64,000 nucleotides of DNA from an uncultured Cedecea sp. GTDB taxonomy: Bacteria > Pseudomonadota > Gammaproteobacteria > Enterobacterales > Enterobacteriaceae. Positions within the stretch are counted from its first letter, which is position 1. Every line of letters begins with the position of its first letter. Shown piece after piece: positions 55,689 through 64,000 of this stretch. The position numbers were made by a program, and so were the translations under genes. Under the pieces are notes generated by a model. That model saw nothing but the letters and a program-made list of their open reading frames with translations, searched no databases and was not told the origin of the DNA. The DNA lies in the NCBI RefSeq assembly GCF_947498825.1, contig NZ_CANMLV010000004.1, positions 1 to 64,000 of the forward strand. Direction: 5' to 3'.

Positions 55689-56483
55689 TTAGCTTGCCTC
55701 TGCTATATGAAGGCTCTCACCCAAACTGACCAGTAACTGGCAAAAACTTTCTTTATGCGAGATAAAAGGCGCATGGGCCGCTTTCGGTAAGATATACGAG
55801 AGGCTCGCTGGCCACTGCTCATCCAGTAACTCGACAATTTTACGTGGCACCAGACCATCCAGCTGTCCATAAATTCGCCAGTGCGGTACGTCAAGGGTCG
55901 CCAATAGTTCGCGTAAATCAGCCGTCTTCAGGATCTGCAACCCACCATTCAATACCTCAATACTCGGCATTGGTTGCTCAAGTACGATTGACTTCAGTAA
56001 GCGCGCATCATTCCGGGCATGTTCTGTTCCCAAGGTTTGCAGCGCCAGGAAGCGTTCTACTGTTTTCTGAAAGTCGACACTGAGCATATGCTGAAACCCG
56101 GAAAGGACATCGGGCTTAATACCAGGCCAGGCTTCTTTTGCACTAAAGCAAGGTGAAGAGGCCACACTAACCAAAGCCAGGACTCGCTCAGGATGCGTCA
56201 AGGCTATTTGCCCTGCGACTAATCCCCCCAAACTCCAGCCCAGCCAGATAGCGTGTTCTGGGATTTCTGGTGCCGCAAGGACCTTCTCTGCCATCTGTTC
56301 CAGGCTAAGTTCACCAAACCCGTGACTGCGACCATAACCTGGCAGGTCAATTCTATGAAGACGAAACTGTGCGCGGAGTTCCGGGATAATGTTATGCCAA
56401 ACCTCAGCATTCAGCCCCCATCCGTGTAACAGCACAAGATCAATCTTTCCCTCGCCTTCAGTCTGCCACCACAGCGTACTCAT
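55689..56483 (-). CDS. bioH: Pimeloyl-ACP methyl ester carboxylesterase BioH
   Basis: Removes the methyl group from pimeloyl-ACP methyl ester to complete the biotin precursor. 264 aa from the second of two adjacent ATGs (one residue more from the first); E. coli 256. Alpha/beta hydrolase with [12 protein letters not shown], nucleophile Ser84 (GWSLGG), Asp209 ([10 protein letters not shown]) and His237 (KAAHAPF). Divergent from gntX: the two start codons are only 37 bp apart, so their promoters overlap or lie inside the opposite gene. Confidence 0.96.
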   Translation of the reverse strand: MSTLWWQTEGEGKIDLVLLHGWGLNAEVWHNIIPELRAQFRLHRIDLPGYGRSHGFGELSLEQMAEKVLAAPEIPEHAIWLGWSLGGLVAGQIALTHPERVLALVSVASSPCFSAKEAWPGIKPDVLSGFQHMLSVDFQKTVERFLALQTLGTEHARNDARLLKSIVLEQPMPSIEVLNGGLQILKTADLRELLATLDVPHWRIYGQLDGLVPRKIVELLDEQWPASLSYILPKAAHAPFISHKESFCQLLVSLGESLHIAEAS

Positions 56484-56520
56484 CATTTATTGTCTCAGTT
56501 TGATTATCATGGAGGATATT

Positions 56521-57204
56521 ATGCTAACAATCCCAGGCCGTTGCTGGCTATGCCATTTACCGCTTGCCTGCCCTTCATGGGGACTGTGTTCGAGTTGTAC
56601 AGCCACATTCCCCCCTCCCTTGTCTGTCTGCCCTCAGTGCGGATTACCGGCATTAAGCGAGCGTCTGTCTTGTGGCCGCTGTCTGCTACAAACTCCCCCT
56701 TGGGATCAAATAGTTTATGTGGCCGATTACCGACCTCCGTTACGCCGTTTAATTTATGATCTGAAGTTTAACGCAACTCCTGCTCTGGCACCGGCCTTGG
56801 CTCGCCTGCTACTACTGAGTATTTTACACGCCCGCCGTACACGTCAGCTTAGGCTTCCGGATATCATACTGAGCGTTCCGCTACACCATCGTCACGTCCT
56901 CAGGCGGGGTTATAACCAAAGCGCACTTATTGCTACTTCTCTCTCCCGCTGGCTGGGCTGTCGCTACGAACCCCAGGCCATATACCGTATACAGGCTCGA
57001 CTTAAGCAGCATCAGCTGAGCGCAAAGCAACGTAAATCCAATCTGAAAGGCGCTTTCAGAGTTGAAATTCCGCTATCAGGTTTCCATATCGCTATAGTGG
57101 ATGATGTCGTGACGACAGGTAGTACTGTTGCAGAGATAACCCGCTTACTAAAAAAGCAGGGCGCAGCGACCATCCAGGTATGGTGCCTGTGTCGAACCTT
57201 GTAG
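56521..57204 (+). CDS. gntX: GntX/ComF family phosphoribosyltransferase-like protein
   Basis: 227 aa from MLTIPGRCWLCHLPL, with GGAGGA 4 nt upstream; the longer open frame overlaps bioH and is rejected. N-terminal double zinc finger with eight cysteines (8, 11, 23, 26, 37, 40, 51, 54). The C-terminal PRTase-like fold has VDDVVTTGST at 191-202. Homologous to competence protein ComF; in E. coli it was linked to gluconate use and to growth on DNA. Its occurrence with the hof cluster in the same window fits a DNA-uptake link, but this is only an inference. Confidence 0.94.
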   Translation: MLTIPGRCWLCHLPLACPSWGLCSSCTATFPPPLSVCPQCGLPALSERLSCGRCLLQTPPWDQIVYVADYRPPLRRLIYDLKFNATPALAPALARLLLLSILHARRTRQLRLPDIILSVPLHHRHVLRRGYNQSALIATSLSRWLGCRYEPQAIYRIQARLKQHQLSAKQRKSNLKGAFRVEIPLSGFHIAIVDDVVTTGSTVAEITRLLKKQGAATIQVWCLCRTL

Positions 57205-57262
57205 AGACTCGATGATGGGCGTATTATGACCGACTGTAATAGTCAACTATTGAGCAATCGCT

Positions 57263-57838
57263 ATGATCCATATTTCCGATGCTGCACAATCCCACTTTGC
57301 CAAATTACTGGCAAATCAGGAAGAAGGTACGCAGATTCGCGTATTTGTCATTAATCCTGGCACTCCGAACGCGGAGTGTGGTGTGTCTTATTGCCCGCCG
57401 GATGCGGTTGAAGCGAGCGATACTGCATTACCGTTTGAGCAATTAACCGCTTATGTGGATGAGCTGAGCGCACCTTATCTCGAAGATGCTGAAATTGATT
57501 TCGTAACCGACCAGCTGGGCTCACAACTGACGCTGAAAGCCCCCAATGCCAAAATGCGTAAAGTCGCTGACGATGCCTCACTGATGGAGCGCGTCGAATA
57601 TACCCTTCAGGCAACCATTAACCCACAACTGGCAGGTCACGGTGGTAAAGTGACGTTAATGGAAATTACTGACGAAGGTCTCGCAATTTTACAATTTGGT
57701 GGCGGCTGTAATGGCTGTTCAATGGTCGATGTGACTCTGAAAGAAGGGATCGAAAAGCAACTGCTGAATGAATTCCCTGAACTGAAAGGCGTACGCGACT
57801 TAACAGAACACCAGCGCGGCGAGCACTCCTACTACTAG
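57263..57838 (+). CDS. nfuA: Fe-S cluster carrier NfuA
   Basis: Carries and delivers [4Fe-4S] clusters, important under iron limitation and oxidative stress. 191 aa as in E. coli. N-terminal degenerate A-type domain (residues 1-100) and C-terminal Nfu domain with the cluster ligands Cys149 and Cys152 ([11 protein letters not shown]). Usual neighbour of gntX. In E. coli gntT follows; here convergent glpD follows. Confidence 0.97.
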   Translation: MIHISDAAQSHFAKLLANQEEGTQIRVFVINPGTPNAECGVSYCPPDAVEASDTALPFEQLTAYVDELSAPYLEDAEIDFVTDQLGSQLTLKAPNAKMRKVADDASLMERVEYTLQATINPQLAGHGGKVTLMEITDEGLAILQFGGGCNGCSMVDVTLKEGIEKQLLNEFPELKGVRDLTEHQRGEHSYY

Positions 57839-57843
57839 TTAAG

Positions 57844-57889
57844 AAAATGATTAAAGGAGCGAACGAATGTTCGCTCCTGGTCATTTTTT
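57844..57889. terminator. Bidirectional terminator between nfuA and glpD
   Basis: The stem GGAGCGAAC/GTTCGCTCC with loop GAAT is flanked by AAAATGA and TCATTTTTT, giving usable tracts in both directions for the convergent genes. Confidence 0.85.
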
Positions 57890-57897
57890 GACCGATA

Positions 57898-59412
57898 CTA
57901 TTTAGCCGCCTGACCCCATACCGATTTCTGAGTCAGGTACTGGCTTATCCACTGCTCGATACGGATTTGCTGTTGCTTATGTAATCGCATCCCAAGCTTA
58001 GTCCGGCGCCAGATAGCATCTTCCGCGCAGCGGACCCACTCATGGTCAACTAAATAACGCAGTTCTGCTTCATATAAACCACGACCGAAATATTCACCGA
58101 GTCTGCCCGCATGGTTAGCATCCCCAAGGATCTGTTCGCTTTTTGTTCCGTAAGTATGTGCCAGACGATAAGCCAGAGATTCACTAATCCAGTCATAACG
58201 ACGACGCAGGACGGTGACATACTCATCACAGGAACAGCCCAAATCCCCGCCAGGTAAACGACTGGTTTTCGTCCAGGCTTCACCGCTTTCAGGATAATAT
58301 TGATGCAGTTTATCCAGTGCATGCTCTGCAAGTTTACGATAAGTCGTCAGTTTGCCGCCAAATACCGACAGTAAAGGCGCTTTACCGTTATCATCCTGAA
58401 TATCCAGGGTGTAATCGCGTGTCACATTCTGTAGTGAATCTGACTCATCGTCACACAAAGGACGCACCCCTGAGTAACTCCAGACGATATTTTTTTCACT
58501 GAGTTGCTTCTTAAAATTGGCATTGTAAACCTGGAGCAAATAGTCAATTTCAGATTGATCAATAGTGACAGTCTGCGGATCGCCGTGGTATTCCACATCG
58601 GTCGTACCAATAATAGAAAAATCATTCAGCCACGGAATAACAAACACAATTCGTTTGTCTTCGTTTTGCAGAATATAGGCCTGCTCTTCTTGGTGGACGC
58701 GTGGAACAACAATGTGGCTACCTTTGGTGAGGCGAATGTTATAAGGCGATGTTAGCCCCAGCCCTTCATCGAAAAAGCTTTTTACCCAAGGGCCTGCAGC
58801 ATTGACGAGCCCTTTTGCATGCCAGCGAAACTGTTCGCCGCTATCACTGTCTTCGGCTTCAACAACCCAGAGACCTTCTTCACGCCATGCTTTGGTTACA
58901 CGGGTACGGGTTTTAACTTCTCCGCCTTTTTGTACCACCATTTGTGCATTCGCTAACACCAGACGGGCATCGTCAACCCAGCAGTCAGAATATTCGAAAC
59001 CGCGTGTTACTTCAGGTTTTAACACTGAATCTTGACCAAATCGCACGCCTTTCGAGGCAGCAAGGCTCGTACGTTTACCTAAATTATCGTAGAGATAAAG
59101 GCCGATCCGGATCATCCATGCAGGACGAAGGTGTGGACGATGGGGCAGACGGAATCGCATCGGGAAAGCAAGATGAGGGACCATATTAAGTAACACTTCA
59201 CGTTCAGCAAGTGCTTCTTTTACCAAACGAAATTCATAATGTTCAAGGTAGCGTAAACCACCATGAATCAGCTTTGAACTCGCAGATGAAGTGGCACATG
59301 CTAAATCATTTTTTTCCAGCATTAGCACAGATAGCCCACGGCCAGCAGCATCTACTGCGATCCCTGCGCCGTTAATACCTCCGCCAATAACAATAAGATC
59401 TTTTATTTCCAT
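57898..59412 (-). CDS. glpD: Aerobic glycerol-3-phosphate dehydrogenase
   Basis: Membrane-associated FAD enzyme oxidising glycerol-3-phosphate to dihydroxyacetone phosphate and reducing ubiquinone. 504 aa from MEIKDLIVIGGGINGAG (E. coli 501). The FAD-binding GGGINGAG is at about 9-16, followed by SSASSKLIHGGLRYLEHYEF and the C-terminal FGGKLTTYRKLAE segment. Divergent from glpE. In E. coli it is repressed by GlpR and ArcA and activated by CRP; the glpR gene lies close by. Confidence 0.98.
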   Translation of the reverse strand: MEIKDLIVIGGGINGAGIAVDAAGRGLSVLMLEKNDLACATSSASSKLIHGGLRYLEHYEFRLVKEALAEREVLLNMVPHLAFPMRFRLPHRPHLRPAWMIRIGLYLYDNLGKRTSLAASKGVRFGQDSVLKPEVTRGFEYSDCWVDDARLVLANAQMVVQKGGEVKTRTRVTKAWREEGLWVVEAEDSDSGEQFRWHAKGLVNAAGPWVKSFFDEGLGLTSPYNIRLTKGSHIVVPRVHQEEQAYILQNEDKRIVFVIPWLNDFSIIGTTDVEYHGDPQTVTIDQSEIDYLLQVYNANFKKQLSEKNIVWSYSGVRPLCDDESDSLQNVTRDYTLDIQDDNGKAPLLSVFGGKLTTYRKLAEHALDKLHQYYPESGEAWTKTSRLPGGDLGCSCDEYVTVLRRRYDWISESLAYRLAHTYGTKSEQILGDANHAGRLGEYFGRGLYEAELRYLVDHEWVRCAEDAIWRRTKLGMRLHKQQQIRIEQWISQYLTQKSVWGQAAK

Positions 59413-59504
59413 GCCGCCCCCGAACTTTCGATAAGAACCAAAAACACTCAATAACGCTCATAATAGCAATACTGAACGAACTTAGATAATGAAAAAACAT
59501 TCTC

Positions 59505-59520
59505 TGTGATATCGATGGCA
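59505..59520. promoter_or_regulatory. Candidate CRP site in the glpD-glpE intergenic region
   Basis: TGTGA-TATCGA-TGGCA matches the CRP core (TGTGA-N6-TCACA) at 8 of 10 positions, about 95 bp upstream of glpD. The 241-nt region (59413-59653) also has GAAC-containing repeats that could be GlpR operators, but no clean operator was seen. Confidence 0.45.
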
Positions 59521-59653
59521 CAATGACGATAATATCAGCATGTAAAAGCGTTATGCCTTAATATAGCCGTCACAGGTCTGACTACGGTTTCGGAGCTCAC
59601 TTGCATCAGTCAGGGCTATGCCTGTTAATTATTTTTTATTTATGGGATTACTT

Positions 59654-59980
59654 ATGGATCAATTTGAATGTATTAGTCTGGAAAACGCGCATCAGAAGTT
59701 GCAGCACAAACAGGCTGTGTTAGTTGATATTCGTGACCCGCAAAGCTTTGCACTCGGACATACTCCCGGGGCATACCATCTTACCAATGACACCTTGGTT
59801 GAATTTATGCAACAGCATGACTTCGATGTCCCGGTGATGGTGATGTGTTATCACGGCAACAGTAGCAAGGGTGCAGCGCAGTATTTACTGCAGCAAGGCT
59901 ACGAACAAGTGTATAGCATTGATGGTGGGTTTGATGGCTGGCATCGTCAATTTCCGGCAGAAGTCGAGAGTCACGCATAA
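59654..59980 (+). CDS. glpE: Thiosulfate sulfurtransferase GlpE
   Basis: Single-domain rhodanese transferring sulfur from thiosulfate to cyanide or thiols such as thioredoxin. 108 aa from [16 protein letters not shown], the E. coli length; a longer frame with 12 extra codons is rejected. Catalytic Cys65 is in [12 protein letters not shown], the rhodanese loop. First gene of glpEGR. Confidence 0.96.
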   Translation: MDQFECISLENAHQKLQHKQAVLVDIRDPQSFALGHTPGAYHLTNDTLVEFMQQHDFDVPVMVMCYHGNSSKGAAQYLLQQGYEQVYSIDGGFDGWHRQFPAEVESHA

Positions 59981-59990
59981 AGCTCTCGGC

Positions 59991-60010
59991 CATAACGACT
60001 TATCGTTATG
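59991..60010 (+). other. Hairpin in the glpE-glpG spacer
   Basis: CATAACGA, loop CTTA, TCGTTATG: a perfect 8-bp stem 10 nt after the glpE stop. The 173-nt spacer up to glpG contains no gene. The structure could attenuate or process the glpEGR transcript. Confidence 0.5.
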
Positions 60011-60153
60011 CTGCTTGGTCCTATTATTTGTGCCCTGAATTATTCGTATTACAAACAAAGAAGAGAAATGCTCCGCAAGTCTGGCGGGAGACGTGATATA
60101 ACTCTTTGAATATATACAATAATGGGTATTAAGATGAATCAGGTTATACACTT

Positions 60154-60975
60154 ATGATAATGATCACCTCATTCGCCAATCCACGTATTGCGCAGGCTTT
60201 TGTCGACTATATTGCAACTCAGGGTATTACTCTTACTATTCAGCAGCATACACAAACTGATATCTGGCTGGCGGATGAGAGTAAAGAACTGCAAGTTCGT
60301 ACACAGTTGAAACAGTTTCTGGATAACCCCGCCGACCCACGCTATCAGGCCGCTAGCTGGAGCACCGGGCAAAGTAACGTTGGCTTTAGCTATAAACGTT
60401 ACCCTTTTTTCGCCACATTGATTTCACGTGCGGGTCCGTTCACCCTGATTGTGATGGCAGCTTGTGCAATACTGTTTGTCGTTATCAGTCTTACCGGTTA
60501 CCAGTCACTGTTATATGCTCTGGGTTGGCCTATTACCCCTGAACAGCACTACCAGGTCTGGCGTTATTTCAGCCATTCGTTACTTCAGTTTTCTGCACTG
60601 CAACTGGTATTTAATTTGTTATGGTGGTGGTACTTAGGCGGTGCTCTGGAGAAATGTCTGGGTACAGGTAAATTAATTACCCTGACACTTATCGCTTCTC
60701 TGCTCAGTGGCTTTATGCAAACCGCCTTTTACGGCCCCCTGTTCGGTGGTCTGTCAGGCACAGTCTTTGCGCTGATGGGCTATGTCTGGTTACGCGGGCA
60801 AAGAGATCCTGAAGGGGGTCTGCAAATGCAACGCGGGTTACTGATATTCGCGATTATTTGGCTAGTGATAGAATATTTTACTCAGTCCGTTGTGCTACCC
60901 GCACATCTGACAGGTTTCTTGGTCGGACTGGCAATGGCGCTGGGTGACACCCTGAATTTGCGAAAACGAACATAA
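60154..60975 (+). CDS. glpG: Rhomboid intramembrane serine protease GlpG
   Basis: Cleaves transmembrane substrates inside the inner membrane. 273 aa (E. coli 276). N-terminal cytoplasmic domain 1-90, then six helices. The dyad is present: Ser201 ([14 protein letters not shown]) and His251 ([11 protein letters not shown]), with Trp136-Arg137 in loop 1 and Asn154. Oddly, positions 145 and 150, both His in E. coli, are Gln here ([12 protein letters not shown]); His150 helps form the oxyanion hole. Three residues are missing in the loop before the last helix. The Shine-Dalgarno is weak. Confidence 0.96.
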   Translation: MIMITSFANPRIAQAFVDYIATQGITLTIQQHTQTDIWLADESKELQVRTQLKQFLDNPADPRYQAASWSTGQSNVGFSYKRYPFFATLISRAGPFTLIVMAACAILFVVISLTGYQSLLYALGWPITPEQHYQVWRYFSHSLLQFSALQLVFNLLWWWYLGGALEKCLGTGKLITLTLIASLLSGFMQTAFYGPLFGGLSGTVFALMGYVWLRGQRDPEGGLQMQRGLLIFAIIWLVIEYFTQSVVLPAHLTGFLVGLAMALGDTLNLRKRT

Positions 60976-60992
60976 CAACGACGGAGTTGATT

Positions 60993-61757
60993 GTGAAGCA
61001 AACACAACGCCATGACGCGATTATTGAACGGGTGAAACAGCAGGGCTATGTCAGTACTGAAGAACTGGTAGAGCAGTTTGCCGTTAGTCCACAAACTATT
61101 CGCCGTGACCTGAACGATTTAGCCAACCAGAATATGATTCTGCGTCATCATGGTGGCGCAGCCCTGGCACTCCCGTCCAGTTCAGTTAACACACCGTGGC
61201 ATGACAGAAAAGAGACACAAACCGCTGAGAAAGCTCGCATTGCTCAGTGTGTCGCCAGCAATATTCCTGATGGTGCCACCTTATTTATTGATATCGGCAC
61301 TACGCCAGAAGCCGTTGCTCATGCTTTGCTGGAGCATAATAATCTGCGTATCGTGACCAACAATATGAATGTAGCGACAACACTGATGGTCAAGGAAGAT
61401 TTTCGAATCATTCTTGCGGGTGGTGAATTACGGAGCCGGGACGGTGGGATTATTGGCGAAGCGACACTCGACTTTATTTCCCAGTTTCGTCTCGATTTCG
61501 GTATTCTCGGGATCAGCGGTATCGACAGCGACGGCTCACTGCTTGAGTTCGATTACCATGAAGTCCGCACTAAACGCGCCATTATTGAAAACTCACGCAA
61601 TGTCCTTCTGGTAGTGGATCACTCGAAGTTTGGTCGTAATGCGATGGTTAATCTTGGAAGTATCAATCTGGTCGATGCCATTTACACCGATGCATTGCCT
61701 CCGGCGGATATTATGCAGGTAATCAAAGATAATAATATTCAGCTGGAATTATGCTGA
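60993..61757 (+). CDS. glpR: DeoR-family repressor GlpR
   Basis: Represses the glp regulon; glycerol-3-phosphate is the inducer. 254 aa from GTG (60993-60995; VKQTQRHDAI), with GGAG 6 nt upstream; the TTG two codons earlier is unlikely. N-terminal HTH at about 18-42 (STEELVEQFAVSPQTIRRDLNDL), then the DeoR sugar-phosphate domain (TLFIDIGTTPEAVAH, ILAGGELRSRDGGIIG). The frame is intact. Follows glpG by 17 nt. Confidence 0.97.
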   Translation: MKQTQRHDAIIERVKQQGYVSTEELVEQFAVSPQTIRRDLNDLANQNMILRHHGGAALALPSSSVNTPWHDRKETQTAEKARIAQCVASNIPDGATLFIDIGTTPEAVAHALLEHNNLRIVTNNMNVATTLMVKEDFRIILAGGELRSRDGGIIGEATLDFISQFRLDFGILGISGIDSDGSLLEFDYHEVRTKRAIIENSRNVLLVVDHSKFGRNAMVNLGSINLVDAIYTDALPPADIMQVIKDNNIQLELC

Positions 61758-61760
61758 TGA

Positions 61761-61788
61761 CTTCCCCTCCCGTTAGCGGGAGGGGAAG
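61761..61788. terminator. Hairpin between glpR and glgP
   Basis: A perfect 12-bp GC-rich stem CTTCCCCTCCCG/CGGGAGGGGAAG with loop TTAG between convergent stop codons. No T tract is present on either side. Confidence 0.65.
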
Positions 61789-61795
61789 CAAGGTA

Positions 61796-64000
61796 CTACA
61801 ATTTTACCGGTTTGATATGCCAGATATCGTCGGCATATTCCTGGATAGTTCTGTCCGATGAGAAATACCCCATATTGGCGATATTATTCAGGGTACGCGT
61901 CGTCCAAACCTCAGGCTGTTTATAAAGCTTATCAACCTCTTCCTGGCATTCAACATAGCTTCGGTAATCAGCCAAAACCTGATAGTGATCGCCAAAGTTT
62001 ATCAAAGAGTCCACCAGATCACGGTAACGCCCAGGTTCGTCAGGGCTAAAGGTACCCGTCGCAATTTGTGTCAGTACCTGATGCAGTTCTTCATCCTGGT
62101 CGTAGTATTCACGCGGGTTATACCCTTTACGGCGTAGTTCATCGACTTCATCGGAAGTGTGGCCAAAGATAAAGATGTTCTCTTCCCCAACATGCTCACG
62201 GATCTCGATATTTGCTCCATCTAAAGTCCCGATGGTAAGAGCACCGTTTAAAGCAAACTTCATATTACTGGTGCCTGATGCTTCAGTTCCCGCCAGCGAG
62301 ATCTGTTCAGACAAGTCGGCCGCCGGAATGATCAACTGAGCCAGACTGACGCTATAGTTGGGAATAAAGATCACTTTCAGCTTATCTTTTACCTGCGGAT
62401 CGTTATTCACAATGGCTGCTACATCATTGATTAAATGAATAATATGTTTTGCCATATAGTAAGCAGAGGCGGCTTTACCGGCAAAAATATTAACGCGTGG
62501 TACCCAGGCCGCTGTCGGATCGGCCTTTATGCGGTTATAGCGTGTGATGACATGCAGCACATTCATCAACTGACGTTTATATTCATGGATACGTTTGATT
62601 TGTACATCAAACATTGCTTTTGGATTAACAATGACATCCAGATGCTCGGCAATATAGAGCGCCAGACGCTTTTTATTCTCCAGCTTGGCCTTACTGACAT
62701 CCTGATGGAACTGTGGAAAATCAATAAACTCTTGCAGTCCACTGAGTAAATTAAGGTCAGTACGCCAGTTAGGGCCAATATTTTTATCCAGCACAGTGGA
62801 AAGCGCCGGGTTAGCTAACGCCAGCCAGCGACGTGGCGTAATGCCATTCGTCTTGTTACAGAAACGGTTCGGGAAGATGCGGGAGAAATCAGCAAATAAT
62901 GACTGCACCATAAGATTTGAATGCAGTGCAGAGACGCCATTCACTTTATGGCTTGCCACTACCGCTAACCACGCCATACGAACCCGACGTTCACCACCTT
63001 CCTCGATAATCGAGGTACGCCGTAATAACTCATTATCCCCTGGGAACTGTTTTTGTACACCCTTGAGGAAATAGTCGTTAATTTCGAAGATTATCTGTAA
63101 ATGACGCGGCAAAATTCTGCCCAGCATATCAACAGGCCAGGTTTCAAGCGCTTCCCCCAGTAATGTATGGTTAGTATAGGAGAAGACCTGGCAGACAGTA
63201 TCGAACGCGTCCTGCCACTGAAACTTATGTTCATCGATAAGCAGTCGCATCAGTTCAGGAATCGACAACACTGGGTGCGTGTCGTTGAGGTGGATAGCGA
63301 TTTTATCCGTCAGATTATCAAAGGTTTTATGCGTCGTATAATGACGAGATAAAATATCCTGAACCGTCGCAGAGACAAGAAAATACTCCTGCCGTAAGCG
63401 TAGCTCACGCCCGCAATAGGTTGAGTCATCAGGATAGAGCACCCGCGAAACGTTTTCTGAATGGTTTTTATCTTCTACCGCTGCAAAATAATCCCCCTGG
63501 TTAAATTTACCCAGATTGATCTCAGTACTTGCCTGAGCACTCCAGAGACGGAGTGTATTCGTTGCATCGGTGTCGTAACCTGGAATAATTTGATCATAGG
63601 CAACAGCCAGGATCTCTTCGGTTTCCAGCCACTTCACATTGGCCCCTTCCATTTGTAAACGGCCACCAAAACGCACGGTATAACGGGTACTGTAACGCTT
63701 AAATTCCCAGGGGGCACCATACTCCAGCCAGTAGTCCGGTGACTCTTTCTGACGACCATCAATAATGCTTTGCTTAAACATACCGTAGTCATAGCGGATA
63801 CCATAACCCCGGGCAGGTAAGCCGAGGGTTGTCAGTGAATCAAGGAAGCACGCGGCCAGCCGTCCCAGCCCCCCATTTCCCAATCCGGGATCGTTTTCTT
63901 CATCGATAAGTTCTTCCAGTGATAATCCCATCTCTTCAAGGGCATTGTTCACTTCATCATAAATACCTAAAGATAACATGGCATTAGAGAGTGAACGACC
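61796..64000 (-). CDS. glgP: Glycogen phosphorylase, C-terminal 734 residues (cut by window edge)
   Basis: Releases glucose-1-phosphate from glycogen. The frame is open to the window end; the part seen corresponds to about residues 82-815 of the 815-aa E. coli GlgP, starting in [12 protein letters not shown]. It is GlgP and not MalP by sequence: [39 protein letters not shown] and [23 protein letters not shown] are typical of GlgP. The PLP lysine is in [16 protein letters not shown]. In E. coli it is the last gene of glgBXCAP, so the rest of that operon is expected just outside the window. Confidence 0.98.
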   Translation of the reverse strand, partial: GRSLSNAMLSLGIYDEVNNALEEMGLSLEELIDEENDPGLGNGGLGRLAACFLDSLTTLGLPARGYGIRYDYGMFKQSIIDGRQKESPDYWLEYGAPWEFKRYSTRYTVRFGGRLQMEGANVKWLETEEILAVAYDQIIPGYDTDATNTLRLWSAQASTEINLGKFNQGDYFAAVEDKNHSENVSRVLYPDDSTYCGRELRLRQEYFLVSATVQDILSRHYTTHKTFDNLTDKIAIHLNDTHPVLSIPELMRLLIDEHKFQWQDAFDTVCQVFSYTNHTLLGEALETWPVDMLGRILPRHLQIIFEINDYFLKGVQKQFPGDNELLRRTSIIEEGGERRVRMAWLAVVASHKVNGVSALHSNLMVQSLFADFSRIFPNRFCNKTNGITPRRWLALANPALSTVLDKNIGPNWRTDLNLLSGLQEFIDFPQFHQDVSKAKLENKKRLALYIAEHLDVIVNPKAMFDVQIKRIHEYKRQLMNVLHVITRYNRIKADPTAAWVPRVNIFAGKAASAYYMAKHIIHLINDVAAIVNNDPQVKDKLKVIFIPNYSVSLAQLIIPAADLSEQISLAGTEASGTSNMKFALNGALTIGTLDGANIEIREHVGEENIFIFGHTSDEVDELRRKGYNPREYYDQDEELHQVLTQIATGTFSPDEPGRYRDLVDSLINFGDHYQVLADYRSYVECQEEVDKLYKQPEVWTTRTLNNIANMGYFSSDRTIQEYADDIWHIKPVKL

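Overview
The window is a core chromosomal segment of a gammaproteobacterium of the order Enterobacterales. Gene content, gene order and protein sequences are very close to the E. coli/Salmonella str-crp-dam-ompR-glp region, including near-identical OmpR, CRP, S12 and EF-G. Several differences in gene content make it distinct from E. coli, and an Erwinia/Pantoea/Tatumella/Hafnia-like genus is as plausible as an Enterobacteriaceae one; the genus cannot be fixed from the sequence alone. No rRNA, tRNA, CRISPR array, insertion sequence or prophage was seen. All comparisons with E. coli are from memory.

Layout. 1-5.6 kb: the str ribosomal operon (rpsL-rpsG-fusA-tufA, minus strand, tufA cut by the window edge), preceded by yheO-tusDCB. 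5.8-15.8 kb: fkpA, slyX, slyD, yheV, the kefGB potassium-efflux pair, the ABC-F gene yheS, an inserted LysE-type exporter, then yheT-yheU-prkB and yhfA. 16.1-20.8 kb: crp, yhfK, argD with two tandem ARG boxes, pabA. 20.9-25.8 kb: a peptidoglycan amidase where E. coli has fic-yhfG, then ppiA, tsgA and cysG with no nirBDC between them. 25.9-32.1 kb: the aroK-aroB-damX-dam-rpe-gph-trpS cluster. 32.4-35.8 kb: the hofMNOPQ pilus/DNA-uptake-like cluster. 35.9-45.5 kb: mrcA, nudE, igaA, yrfG, hslR, hslO, pckA. 45.6-50.8 kb: ompR-envZ, greB, tex. 51.3-54.1 kb: feoABC behind a Fur box and a perfect FNR box. 54.4-55.6 kb: a small accessory stress block (DUF1471 protein plus hdeA-hdeB). 55.7-64 kb: bioH, gntX, nfuA, glpD, glpEGR and the 3' part of glgP.

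Most genes are housekeeping: translation (S12, S7, EF-G, EF-Tu, Tus sulfur relay, TrpS), envelope folding and synthesis (FkpA, PpiA, PBP1a, DamX, IgaA), central metabolism (PckA, Rpe, AroKB, ArgD, GlpD, GlgP), global regulation (CRP, OmpR/EnvZ) and iron uptake (Feo). The most interesting parts are the places where the usual backbone is altered: a periplasmic acid-chaperone pair beside a DUF1471 protein, an amidase without an export signal, a rhomboid protease with a changed oxyanion-hole residue, an intact hof cluster, long G tracts inside conserved genes, and missing or inverted neighbours (nirBDC, fic, yhgE, yhgA, malPQT, the glp block). No wholly new multi-gene system was recognised.
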